DNA from: Lycium barbarum
Taxonomy: Eukaryota; Streptophyta; Magnoliopsida; Solanales; Solanaceae
Reading direction: 5' to 3'
DNA length: 64,000 nt
NCBI RefSeq assembly: GCF_019175385.1
Contig: NC_083337.1
Span: 19,143,885-19,207,884, forward strand
The position numbers and the translations under genes are program-made. Shown one piece after another: positions 44,366 to 56,184 of the stretch. The notes below the pieces were generated by a model. It had not been told where the DNA came from and did no database searches. It saw only the letters and a program-made list of their open reading frames with translations. Positions within the stretch are counted from its first letter, which is position 1. Every line of letters starts with the position of its first letter.

Positions 44366-45550
44366 TGTCACGACCTATTTCGCGACTCATGAGGGCACCT
44401 ACACTATCCCCCGATGGGCGAACCCTTTCATTAATCATGAGTAAACGAATGAATGTAGTGCCCCCCCCCCCCCCCCCACCAAGCCACCTCTCCAATCCTG
44501 TACACATATGCTAAGGGCTATGCCTCAAAGTCGTGACCCATAGGGGACCCGCGAAGTTCATGTACCAAATGCCACATAGGCTATGCCACACATGATATCA
44601 TTGTTACCATTTACCACATATGCGATCATTGTTACAATTTTCCACACAGGCTATCATTGTTACCATTTGCCACACAAGCTATAATTGTTACCATTTGCCA
44701 CACAAGATATCATTCTTTCCAATTGCCATGCAGGCTTCCATCACTTTCTCAACATCATAACCAATCATGTATGTAAATGGATGGTATGTCAATGCATGGA
44801 ATCAAAATCAACAACATTGAAAATCATGGAACCAATAGATGTATATCATGAATGCTGAACACAACTCAAGTCATTAATATAGTCCTTCCCTTTCCATGAC
44901 ATAACATAAGTGAGATATCAAGTGACCAAGTAAATCAATCAACAATCACAACTTATTAGCAAACATGAAAATAAACCCACATAACAATAGCCATATCAAG
45001 CAGTGGATTTATCTCCACAACTAAGTCTGAAGGTCTATCATGCTTTTCCCGTCAATATCTATCATTTACATGTGATTCTATAATCAAAGTCTACAAAAGT
45101 AATCCGTAACCTACCTCGAAGCCGAGCAGGAGCCATGAACCTAAACCTGAGCCTTTCCCTTCTGAAGTGCCTCTGAACGATCAAAATCTCAATCCGGACG
45201 AAGATTAAGTCTTGCGAAAGCTCTACCACATCCAAATTTTGCCAAACGAGTTCAATCTAGTAAAAAATTATTCTACAAGGTTAAACGAGGCTAACGACAC
45301 CCATATTATTATACTTCTATTCGAAACCCTAAAACGAACTCAAAATAGTCAAACCCGAGCCCAAGGGGAAAATTGAATTTCATTGCAAAATCAGGTCCAA
45401 TAAAGTCAAAATAGTACTCTACGAATTTAAACGAGTCCAATGATACCCATATTGTTATAATTTGATTCGGAGTACAAAAATGAATCCACAAAGATAACCC
45501 CGAGCCTGCAATGGCAAAACTGGAAATTTATTTCAAAATTAGTTTACCCA
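44366..45550 (-). mobile_element. Ty3/gypsy LTR fragment
   Basis: The plus strand begins TGTCACGACCTATTTCG and has the conserved GATGGGCGAACCC block; in its own sense this is the LTR 3' end. It contains a C run (about 44461-44477), a 5 x 28-bp tandem repeat and GAGCCTTTCCCTTCTGAAG near 45145. The U3 end is missing. Confidence 0.7.
44596..44735. repeat. Five 28-bp tandem units
   Basis: Units start at 44596, 44624, 44652, 44680 and 44708, with the core ATCATTGTTACCATTTGCCA. Confidence 0.9.
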
Positions 45551-45744
45551 TAGCTGAATGGGAAATTTTTTTGGTGTAGAGAACATATAAGAGGTATTTA
45601 AATTTAGTAACTACAACTTTACCTTAATTACATCTGGTAGCTAAATGTAGTATTTCAATTACACAAGGTAACTAATACCTCTTAGCATACGGCTCCTTCC
45701 CATGCATTAAAATTATTCCACTATATTCAATCTTTTCCCTCAAA

Positions 45745-45798
<54 letters not shown>

Positions 45799-46203
45799 TT
45801 TTCTCTATCTCTTTTCAACAATGGATTCACCAATGAGAGCTGCAGACGATTTTGAGTGTATTCGTTTTCTCCCTTTTCAACAATGGATTCACCAAAATGT
45901 CCCTCTCCATACGATTTTGTGTGTATTTTTCATAACTACCATTAAAATAGAGCCCCGCCATTAAAACAGAGCTTCATCGTGGCTTCTCCTTCGAAATCGA
46001 ATCAGATTTGGCTGGGTCTATCATTGGCTTCTCCTTCAAAATCGTTGGCTTCTCTCCTCCACAACCGTCATCTTCTCTGGCCCTTATTTCTCTTCCACCG
46101 CCGTCGACTTCTATGGCCGGAATCCATGGCAATCAACCGAATTTTTCTCAGATCTGAGTGTATTTTCTCAGATCTCCGTCGTCGTCTTCCAGCCCTCATT
46201 TCT
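45551..46203. other. Spacer with foldback, CT microsatellite and short duplication
   Basis: An 11-bp perfect inverted repeat (TAAGAGGTATT at 45588, AATACCTCTTA at 45674) encloses about 97 bp. A (CT)n tract covers about 45749-45797. A 62-bp direct duplication starts CTTTTCAACAATGGATTCAC at 45811 and 45873. A frame at 45979-46242 runs into the next LTR and is not called. Confidence 0.6.
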
Positions 46204-47689
46204 TGTCACGACCCAAATACCGTCGTGATGGCACCCCCCTAACCCCCCCCCCCCCCCTGGTGGGCGAACCATCCCCTTAATCAATGACTTATTCAATTTC
46301 CAAAATAACATAAATAGCAAGATCAATAATCAATAGTCTAAGTCAATACCATAGATAATAATAAGTGCGGAAATACTAGTCATAATACCACCCCAGAAAA
46401 ATAAGTCATCGTACAAGAACTCTAATCCATGTTGTCTAGAATAACACAACTGTCTGAACATAATGAAATGTCTAAGGAATAATCAAAGACAATAGAGAAG
46501 GAGTCCTCAGGCGGCATGGTGGGAAGGTAGGTCACCCTCGGATCCTGGTAGCTATAGCCTCAATGCTAGAATCGGGCGCTAGATGAAGGTCCTGCCTCAA
46601 AATCTGCCCTAAGGAAAAGTGCAGCAAGAGTTGTATCAGTACACACACGTACTGCTAAGCATCATAAGCCGACTAAGATTAGCTCATGCATACAATTACA
46701 AAATCAAACAAGATGAGCAGATAGGCATAAACATCCATAAAAGTCACAACTGATCAATAGCCGAATCATAGATGTAAAATGTGATAATGATAGATGCAAT
46801 GCAATGAGATAGGTGTCAATGCAATGCAATGGACAACAATACAACCTGTACACACATGCTCCGAACGGGATCTCGACATGTCGGCAGTCATGACCCGCGG
46901 GGACCCATGGCTTATCCATGTACCACTCGCTCTGGAACAGACTTAGGATCACGAGCCTATATACCTTCAGCTCCAAAACAGACCTCAGATCACGGAATCA
47001 TATCGTACTTTCCTCAAAGATGTCAAATTTTCTTGAATAGATCCTCAATAATTTCCGAACCATTTCCATCATGTAAGAGTGAATGAGTGCAATAATGCCA
47101 AACCAATGCAATCAATGCCAATGAATAAACAATGAAACTCACAACACTATAAGCCACATCAAGACTTTTATAAGTCAAATTGACCATGAAAATGGAATCA
47201 ACAATCTAGTTCAATCAGCATAGTGAGTCTATCATCTCTCTTCACTTCCACACATAACAAGTTCACCGAAATCACAATGCATAACGTAACGGCAACGAGC
47301 CTGCATAATCAGAAATCATACCAACCTAAGAGTATATCCATCCAAACATTGTGTTCGGAGACCTAATCATGCTTTCTCCCGTCAATTCTACACATATATA
47401 CATTTTACAAATCAAAGCCTAACTAGAGCAAGCCGTAAACTACCTCAAATGTCGAACATGAACCACGTACTACTTCACCTGAGCCTTCCCCTTCCGAAGT
47501 GCTTCAGAACGGTAGAAGTCTAATATTAACCATGATAAGTAAGTAAATAACCACAACAAGCCAACTAATCGGAAAGAGAAACGGGTCGAGAGTTACTTAA
47601 AAATACCCAAAATACCTTTATCGACTCACAAGGGTAAAACCAAAAATTAAGGGTGAAATTAAACTACTCATATTCTCGTTAGTCATTAT
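46204..47689 (-). mobile_element. Ty3/gypsy LTR fragment
   Basis: The plus strand starts TGTCACGACCCAAATACC with a C run at about 46243-46257 and TGGTGGGCGAACC. It is abruptly replaced at 47690 by another LTR end. Confidence 0.7.
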
Positions 47690-49882
47690 TGTCACGCCCC
47701 AACTTGGGGAATCGTGTTGGCACCTACCATTTCCCACCTCGGTAGGTAAACCCTTTCCCAATTCATTCATTCAACCACAATAAATTAATCATGGCAAATG
47801 AATATAAGTCTCAACCATATATAATAATAAAGATAGCAAATAAGTGCGGAAATAATACATCAATCCCAAGGAAAGGAATATGTCTAAGGTCGTACAAGAG
47901 CCACTACTACAAATACTCTAAGTCTGAATATGAATACATGTCTGATAATGGAATACTGTCTCAGAATAGCAAATAAGACAAGTAACTAAGAAAAGGCATC
48001 TGAGCAGCGAATCCATCCAATGCTCACCCTGGAATACTTGTCAGAAGGCTTCGGGACTGAGTCACGGGGCACAAAATTCGATCCGATCAAAATCTCTACA
48101 TTCAAAAAGAATGCAGCAAGGTAGAATCAGTACAACAACACGTACTGAGTAGACATCATAGGCCGACAACAGTTAGGAAATCATATATAATAGAAAGAGA
48201 CTGAAAAAGTAGGCATGCTCACAATCAAAATAAACTCAACACAATCCAAGTACCGATAATTAGTACCAAACCACCAACTCTAACCAATCACCTCAAGTCT
48301 GATATAATTCCGATCTACATCTCAAGAACTACTATCAAGTACACATATAACTAATGATCAATCAACAAGTACCAAACAATACCAATAACAAAAATGAGAT
48401 GAATGCAATGCATATGCAATGACACACGCTTCGGGCGGAATATCCCATCGCCTCGACAGTCATGACCCATGGGGGACCACTAAGTCCATGTACCTGCTGC
48501 GAAACGCAAAGCCCGATCCAATAATTAGTGTTGCGGAATGTGCAACTCGATCCCTATCAGTGTTGCGGTAGGTGCAACCTAATCCCAGTTAGTGTTGCGG
48601 TACGTGCAACCCGATCCCAATATATATATATATATATATAAATGAGTGAATGCATGATAACAATGTCAACAAGAATATATAATCAATGGTGCCATACATG
48701 GACACAAATGTCACTCACATTAACAACATCATAATCCTTACTTCCCTTCCAACAACCTCATCCCTGATAAATATGCTTTCAAACACACAAGTAATCATTA
48801 CGCATCAACTCTCTAAAATCAATCACGTAGCGGCGAGCCAACAACTCACAATAAGCAACAACACAATGGAACACAATAAGGCAACAAGCCTTAAGTCACA
48901 ACAATACCAACCTAAGTCTTCCATCCCAACTTTATACCCGAAGGTTTGCGTGCTTTCTCCAAGAGGAAGAATTCCTGATTCATGGATTAAGCTAGGGTTC
49001 CTAATAACAGTAATAGAGGATTAGGAATACAATAACAAATATAGGTACAAAATTCATGTTCATAAATACATAAATACAGGCTACCAATATGTTGGGTTTA
49101 ATGCCCTAGGATTTGAACTTCGTGGATATCAAGAAACGGAGCGTGGGGTAGAACGTAGAGATTCCCACATGTGGATAGAAGTTCTACATACCTTAATCGC
49201 TCCAAAAACTTTAGAAAAGTCAGAATCTTTGAATAACAAATTTCAATATCTTGATTCTTGAAACTTGGAATGGGTTTTATTGAAAATCCTAGATTAGGAA
49301 CAATGATTTCTTGTTTAGATTACAAGGATATATATTAGAATTGACTTGGAATGATTAGAATTGACTTACCTTGGTGTTCTTGGTAATGAGAGAGGGTAGG
49401 AGGTCGTTCTAGGATTTGAAGGAATGAAAAATAAAGATTTTGGACTGCTTTAGACGAATATATACTATTCTGGGTCGTAAATTATATGGCCACTAGATAC
49501 GGTATGTATTTCATAATATGGGTCATATTTCGGATCGTATTTTTGGACTGCTCTGCGACTCTTCTGTAAAATGGCTATAACTTTTTGTACAGATGTCCGG
49601 TTCACCTTCATAATATACCGTTGGAAAGGTATTTCAAAGCTCTACAATTTCATCTAGGAAGTTTTCCCAAATTCCCAAATAATAAAGGGGTTATGGTCGC
49701 TGGTACAAACTCACTTAAAAACATGCCCTTTAGAGTGGCTTCCAACTTTGTTTTTCCCAAAGACTCTTCTTATGACTTGATTAGTTTTCAAAACACTTCC
49801 TATATCTCCCATATTGGTTCCATTATACCCCCCCCCCCCATCTTACGCGTTAAACCTTAGCCCAAAGATCCGAGATGTTACA
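47690..49882 (-). mobile_element. Chimeric 3' LTR
   Basis: The plus strand runs TGTCACGCCCCAACTTGG to CCGAGATGTTACA. From 48965 to 49882 it is nearly identical to 57366-58282 (the U3 of the LTR at 56185-58282). From 47690 to 48964 it is unrelated to that LTR. The switch point is at GAGGAAGAATTC. The PPT follows directly at 49883. Confidence 0.72.
48527..48622. repeat. Three 32-bp tandem units followed by (TA)n
   Basis: Units start at 48527, 48559 and 48591 (AGTGTTGCGG...GTGCAAC). A TA run follows at about 48620-48640. Confidence 0.85.
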
Positions 49883-51950
49883 ATATCTCCCCTTTGGGAT
49901 AATGCGTCCTCAAATGATGGGTCATGATCAAGAATGAGACTGGACATGGCTTGAATACATGAACGTGAAAGAAACATGACATAAAACATAAGAGCTTGAC
50001 ATGGTTACATAGGAACATGGTCATGGATCATGAGAACTGAATACATGATTACATAGAAACATGTACACGGGAACATGATTACATAGAAACATGTACACGG
50101 GAACATGAAACTGAGTAGTACCTACATGAAGGAGAATCGTGAAACATTTGTCCTCGATTTATGACTAGTGGTTAAGAATCGCTACTAACTCTAGAATCTA
50201 CAAAATTTATGGCAGGACTTCCTTCATAATTCAGACCCTCACGACATTTCTCAAACGCCTGCCAGCTAACTAAAATAAGAACACACAACTCACAGGGTAT
50301 CTTAATATGCATGATGTGACCTAACGTGATTACTGAATCTTAAATGTGGCTAACATGAATACTGAGCTAGCCTGAACACACGGATATTGGCTGAATGATT
50401 ACATGATTACTATACATGGGGTTTGGAAGAGAATCCATAGGCACAAATGACATGAGTACTGGAAATAGGCACAAACATGACATGATTACATGGGCATGAA
50501 GCGCATGACGTGGGACACAAATACATGAAGACTGGCTGACATGAATACATGAGTGTTAAACTGTCATAAGATATGAATACGTGTAAACATAGATATCATA
50601 ACATGGGATCTGAATGTCGAAAACATGATTGTCACAACATGATGGTTGAATACTAAGCGCAGGCAAGATTTGGACACTTAGAGACTTGATCATAGACGTT
50701 CGTATGTCAGCATGGTAATATGAGATAGAAGTATGACTTAGGCTTTGAATGTAAGTGCAACTCTGTGTGAATGCCACAGACTTAATTCATATAAAAAGAA
50801 TATGATCCTAACATAGGTATTCATAAAGCTCTAGCATAGGCATGACATGAATACGTCGAATCTGAGTAGGATACTCCTGAGATAAGCACCATAAGGTGGA
50901 GGAAAGGAACTCTTGTTTGCTCTGAAACATAGATGGGAATACCTTGGCATATCTTTCTTATTATCGTGAGCGAATCATAAAGGATTGAGAGCAAGGAATC
51001 ATTCATGTGAATCATAGGAGACACTTCATCTTAGAACATAAATGTGGCATGCGTACATCAAACGGAAGGACGTAACATGGAACATACATGGAAACGGGAT
51101 TAATATGGCATAAAACATGAATATGTGAGTAGCATGACATAGGACATGGATACATGAAAAAAATGGCGCTTACATGAGTACCTGCATACCATGTCGTATG
51201 GACTTGAGTTTATGAGCATTGAAGTAAGACTAAGGCATAAGTGTGACTTGCATGGAGCATAATTTGTAGGCTTCACTCTTGAGTCAGAGACATAGGGCAT
51301 GGATAAAACATTGCCTTTAGGATTTATATATACCGAAAGAATAGGACATGGTTCAACATAGCTTACTCTTATCACCGTGGGTAAACGTCCTTGTTATAAA
51401 TAAGGTTCATGAAAGAACGGATTATAGGCATGAATAATTCGTTCTTCGAGCATCTAAGACATGCGTAGAAAGTCACCTTGAACATAACAAGGCATAGATA
51501 CTTAGCAAAAGAAAAAGGAATCATTTCATCATGATCGTAAAACATTAGTTAGAGGAACATAAGCATGAGTTACATAGAATCGTGGATAGAACAACCATCT
51601 TGACTTACTCTTATTATTGCCTGCCAATATCATTATTATGCTATTTCTATAGGTGGATGCTCGAATAAATCTATCGTGGACATGAGTACGTGAAAACGTA
51701 GGTAGTATACCATTAATGTCGAAATAAGTCATTTACCCAAGGCATTCTCCTCTTGTCCAAGGAATAGGTCTGCGTTCCATAGGATTCTTAGTCTTTAAAC
51801 TATTATATTACCTTCCCTTCGATCCTTATCAACGTCAACATCATAATAGGAAATCACTTAGGAGCTAGAACGTGGACATGGGTATAAAAGCACGATAAAT
51901 ACGTGGGACATGAAATAACATGATAAGAAGTGAAGTGGAGATTGAAACGT
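49883..51950 (-). mobile_element. Gypsy internal region, non-coding, CATG-rich
   Basis: Begins with the PPT (minus strand CCCAAAGGGGAGATAT). The following 1.5 kb is full of ACATGA/TCATGT motifs and includes a 30-bp perfect tandem duplication at 50045-50104. No gag or pol motif is seen in any frame. Confidence 0.55.
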
Positions 51951-52344
51951 GGTACTTACAGTTTCTGGTGCGAAGTGGAAAATACGGTCCATATTCTGAA
52001 TTACGGTCTATATTGAAACCTGGACCGTAATTAAGTATGTTCAATAGAACAGAAACAATGTAGCACCTCCTTCCTAAATACGACCATCAAATACCGGCTG
52101 TATTTCAAAATATGGTTCGTATTTAACAATATATATTCCCCAAGCTAAATTCCAGAATGCACGGTGATTTAGACCTAAAATTATGATTTGAAATACAGGT
52201 TGTATATTGAAATACGGTCCGTATTATGGGGCGTAAATCCCCATATGACAACTGAAGAAAAATTTCTAATTCCCACATTCTTTATCTGATTTTCTAAGTC
52301 TAGAATCATGGTCAAAGATTAAGTTAAAGGTCTGGGCTGTTACA
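51950..52344 (-). mobile_element. LTR U3 fragment with PPT
   Basis: It ends in GGTCTGGGCTGTTACA, followed by ATATTTCCCCCTTGG, the arrangement of an LTR start and PPT on the minus strand. It contains AATACGGTCCGTATT-type palindromes like those at 57905. Confidence 0.6.
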
Positions 52345-53203
52345 ATATTTCCCCCTTGGTTCAAAAGCTGATGTTTAAAGCCTATGGATCCCTCGAGTGG
52401 TTCCACTAATTTCCTCTAAAACACTGACAACTCATTTTTTCGGCATACTTCAAGCAAATCTTACTTACTGGGAAAACTGGATTACTTAAATAAACAGGTT
52501 TCTAATGTACATAACTGACATACTAGCTTTGTCAGTCTTGGGGAAAACTCTTTTCTGATAACTCTGAAAGGCTCTTCTTCTGTAGCTTGCTCTCTTACTG
52601 CTTAGATGGTTTTCTTCTTTCACCAATTTTTATACCACGAATTTAACTTAAACCCTTTGGGTTCTAACACACCTTCGATGTATTCAGACGGTTACCCACT
52701 CACTAGTTTTAACTTGACTAAGTAACTCAAATCGTACTTTTACAAACTCTGCTGAAAACCTCTAATTCACTGTATCTACTCAAACTTACTTACTATGCTT
52801 CTCTTAGCCACTTGCTAGCATCGTATTCTCTAATTCTTCTCTGAGTACCAAAGTGAAGCATAAGGTTATTTCTAACTCTTTCTCCTCATCTGACTCTATT
52901 ATGGGGTTGTATACTATCTTTCTGAACTATAGACATGGATCACAGTTAGGAAAATTTCATCAGTCTTAAACGAGGAATTGGAACAACTAACCCCAAACTC
53001 CCTATACACTTTCAAAATTATATCATACTATACACATCGGGGATAAATACTTAATCACATAACCTAAGAGGGAATTGTCATATCTTTTATCTCATAGTAA
53101 TATCTGCTTCTTGTAGTAACTTACTAACGTCATACTCTCTAGGTCTAATCTGAATAAGCTTAAATAATTTAAAACTATCCCTAAAAAAATTTAATATCGT
53201 CAT
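52345..53203 (-). other. Gypsy internal fragment, non-coding
   Basis: Sequence downstream of the PPT of the preceding U3 fragment; no coding motif seen. Confidence 0.45.
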
Positions 53204-55421
53204 TGTCACGACCCAACCCGCCATGACTGGCACCCAACTAAACCCTAGTGGGCGAACCAACACACAAGATATCTATTCATTCAAGTCTGATTTTATATTA
53301 ACCAAGTTAAGCAATTATACTCATTCACGCATCAAATAAACTAAATAAGTCATGCCACAAAATACTGAAATATGTGCGGAAGGTCTAACTATTACAAAAT
53401 CCCCAAAATTCGAAAGTCATCGTACAGGACTCTAATCTAAAATATGTCTAAGAAATGCAATCTGACTAATAAATAGCCATAATGTCCATAATACGAAAGA
53501 AATCATAGAAGGAAGATCTTCGGGCGGCCAGGCATGAGAAGAAACTTACCCTAAAATCTATCAGCAAACGTCCTCCAAGCTAGATGTGAGGGAGAGTAGC
53601 GGTCTCTGTATCACAATCTGCACTCAAAAGAATGCGGCAAGATAGTATCAGTACAAACACTGGTAGATATCATAGGCCGACTAAGATTAGTATTGTGCAT
53701 ATTTCATCAAATCAATAGAATAAATAAGCCAACCAACAGTCATGAATATCAATATATCACAGCAAATCAACCAAGGATAATCACAATCTTATCAAGATGT
53801 CAAGAATCACAATCACGTAAGCCACGACGGAAATAAGTTTACCACAATAACCTCACTCACTGTACACACATGTTAACTGATGTCATTGCTTAGTAGTCAT
53901 AACCTGCAGGGGACCCATGGTGTCCATGTATCACTCATTTCGGAATACTTTGACCCAAGCATAAACCTTCGCTCTGGAACGAACCTCGGATGCGGGATAT
54001 ATCAATGTACCTCTAGTTTCCGGAACTATCCTCGAATCACGAGCCCATAATCTAGGTCACCTATGTGCCTTTCCATACCTCTTATAGAACAGTGTTTCTT
54101 ACCTATCAGTATCAATACACAACGCATCATTTCATGTCACAATACCATCAAGAAGGTTATATTAGCTTCTCATCACAATACATCCACTATAGATCCAATC
54201 ATACAGGAATAATGGCACGAAACCTACACAAATACTCAATTCGCATTCACATAGGAGTTTAACCACACAATATCATGCATGAAAACTAGACATGCTTTCT
54301 CCTAAGGAAATCACAGAACATACAATCAACTAACCAAAGTCTAACTCAAGTAGACTATAACCTACCTCAGAGTAGAGCTGAAACAACGTAGGTCACTCTG
54401 CTACAGCCTTTCCTTTCCTAAAAGCCTCAGTACACTCACAGTCTAGAAATAGAAGGCTCAATGAGTCACAATACTCAATTCACAAGTACCAATGCAAGAA
54501 TACCCTTCCCTTGCCCCCATTCCAAGGGGTGGATGATTTTTTAGGTGATAAACAACCTATCAAGGCCCTTAGTAATCATTAATTCATAACAATATTCTAT
54601 TAGCATTGCCATTACAAGCAGTGTTTAGGTTAAAGATACCATTTTTATAGAAGCCTAGGTCTCCAATCACTTAGTTTATGTCTCTAAATGTTCAATTTAT
54701 GATCAAGAGCAACTAACCAATGCATTTAGATGATAACTAAGTGATAATAACCATAACCCATCAAGTTTAGAAGGTTTATTAACATTTTAGGGTTTCTATT
54801 TCAATTTCACCATTAAAGACCCACGAAGAGGATTAAAATAATGAAAGAGAATGGAATTATAAAATGGAAATCAAAGGAACTTACCTCTCAAAGTATCTTG
54901 CCCTAGCTTGATAATTCACCCTAGGTGCTTGTTGGAAAGTGTGTTGGTGTTTTGTGAAAAGAGAAAATAAAGCTGAGTATATAAAATTCGGGCTACTGTT
55001 TTACGTCGACCGCTACAGCGGTCATCATGCAGCTACAGCGGTACCGCTTTAGCGGCCCACCACGAAATCACTGTGACCGCTATGGCGGTCCATTCACCGC
55101 TATAGTGGTGCCGCCATAGCGGCACCCTGCCTGCCACCGTGGCCACCAAGAAAAATGGATGGCTGCTGGAAGCGGTCCAAGTATTACCGCACCAGTACTC
55201 CCACCGCCACAACGGTACTCCCATCGCCACAGCGGTACATTTTGGGCAGTGAGCTCAACTTTTGTTCAGTTTTTCCCTCTATCACCCCACATTTCATCCA
55301 AGGCCTCAAAAACACAAAACAAACATGCACATATACAAAAAGACGCCTTACGAATCCACCCGTGGCCTCAGAATTCCCAATATAGTTCTAATTTCCCATA
55401 ATGACTGGAAGAGTCGTTACA
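53204..55421 (-). mobile_element. Complete gypsy LTR, apparently solo
   Basis: The plus strand runs TGTCACGACCCAACCC to AAGAGTCGTTACA, 2218 bp with TG...CA ends and the CTAGTGGGCGAACC block. A GC-rich CAGCGGTACCGC cluster lies at 55008-55225. The outside five bases (GTCAT, CTCTA) do not match, so it is either not a simple solo LTR or a flank was lost. Confidence 0.72.
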
Positions 55422-56184
55422 CTCTACTCGTGCTTTTCTTATCGTACTCATTCCTTTCTTAGTCATGTGCATAGATCATATGACAAAAATATATATCCTT
55501 GAGAAAGTCAAGACTTTCTAGTATTACAGGTGGTTGGCTCTAAGGCTATTTCCTGCTCAAAACTACTGTGGACAATTTAAGCCTGCTGCGGTTAACTTCA
55601 TAACATGCTACCTCGTGGGGTCTTAAATCTGAACCATCATTCTTATATTATAGCTCCATAGTCAAAGAGTCCAAATAAACTATTCTATAGGGTATATAAC
55701 CTACGTGTACTACTATATCAAAACTTGTCTTTCAAATGGTACTATTACCTGATAAACGCACCATGCACTATTTAATAAGTCTTGGGTCTCGAATTTCCTT
55801 TTCGCCGCCTACGCATTTGATACGTTCAGTATTCGATGGAAAAAGAATGTTACTTACTGCTCTAAGCTTCATGGCATGAGTTAGAACAATTCCTGATGAC
55901 TCCATCTGAAAGCAACATATCGATAATGATTAGATTTACATCTTCCTCGTCAATTGAGATGAGGTGTATTCGGTAGAACGGGAAACAACACACGAGTTTG
56001 AGTGATTTCTGAGAACATAGCTCTATTGCACGATCTAGAGTTGAAAGAAGTGAGACAATCTTAAATGTCTTGGTGGTCAACTATTTATATGTGTGGGCGC
56101 CACACACATGTAAAAGTGACCCCACTAGACACGGTTTCATAGACTCCCTAAGACACTTAAACCTAGGGCTCTGATACCAAGCTT
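55422..56184 (-). other. Gypsy internal fragment with primer-binding site
   Basis: Internal 5' region of the element whose LTR starts at 56185. The minus strand PBS TGGTATCAGAGCCCTAGG is at 56179-56162. No gag is recognised. Confidence 0.65.

Noticed and set aside
44596..44735. Regular 28-bp repeats resembling a CRISPR array
   Set aside because: Units are directly adjacent without unique spacers and lie in a plant LTR.
45979..46242. 87-codon frame (MASPSKSNQIW...) as a host gene
   Set aside because: It runs into the LTR starting at 46204, lies next to a CT microsatellite and contains an internal SLASPSKS repeat. There is no support from domain or splice signals.
53204..55421. Solo LTR with target duplication
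   Set aside because: The LTR is complete, but GTCAT and CTCTA outside it do not match, so the duplication claim is not made.
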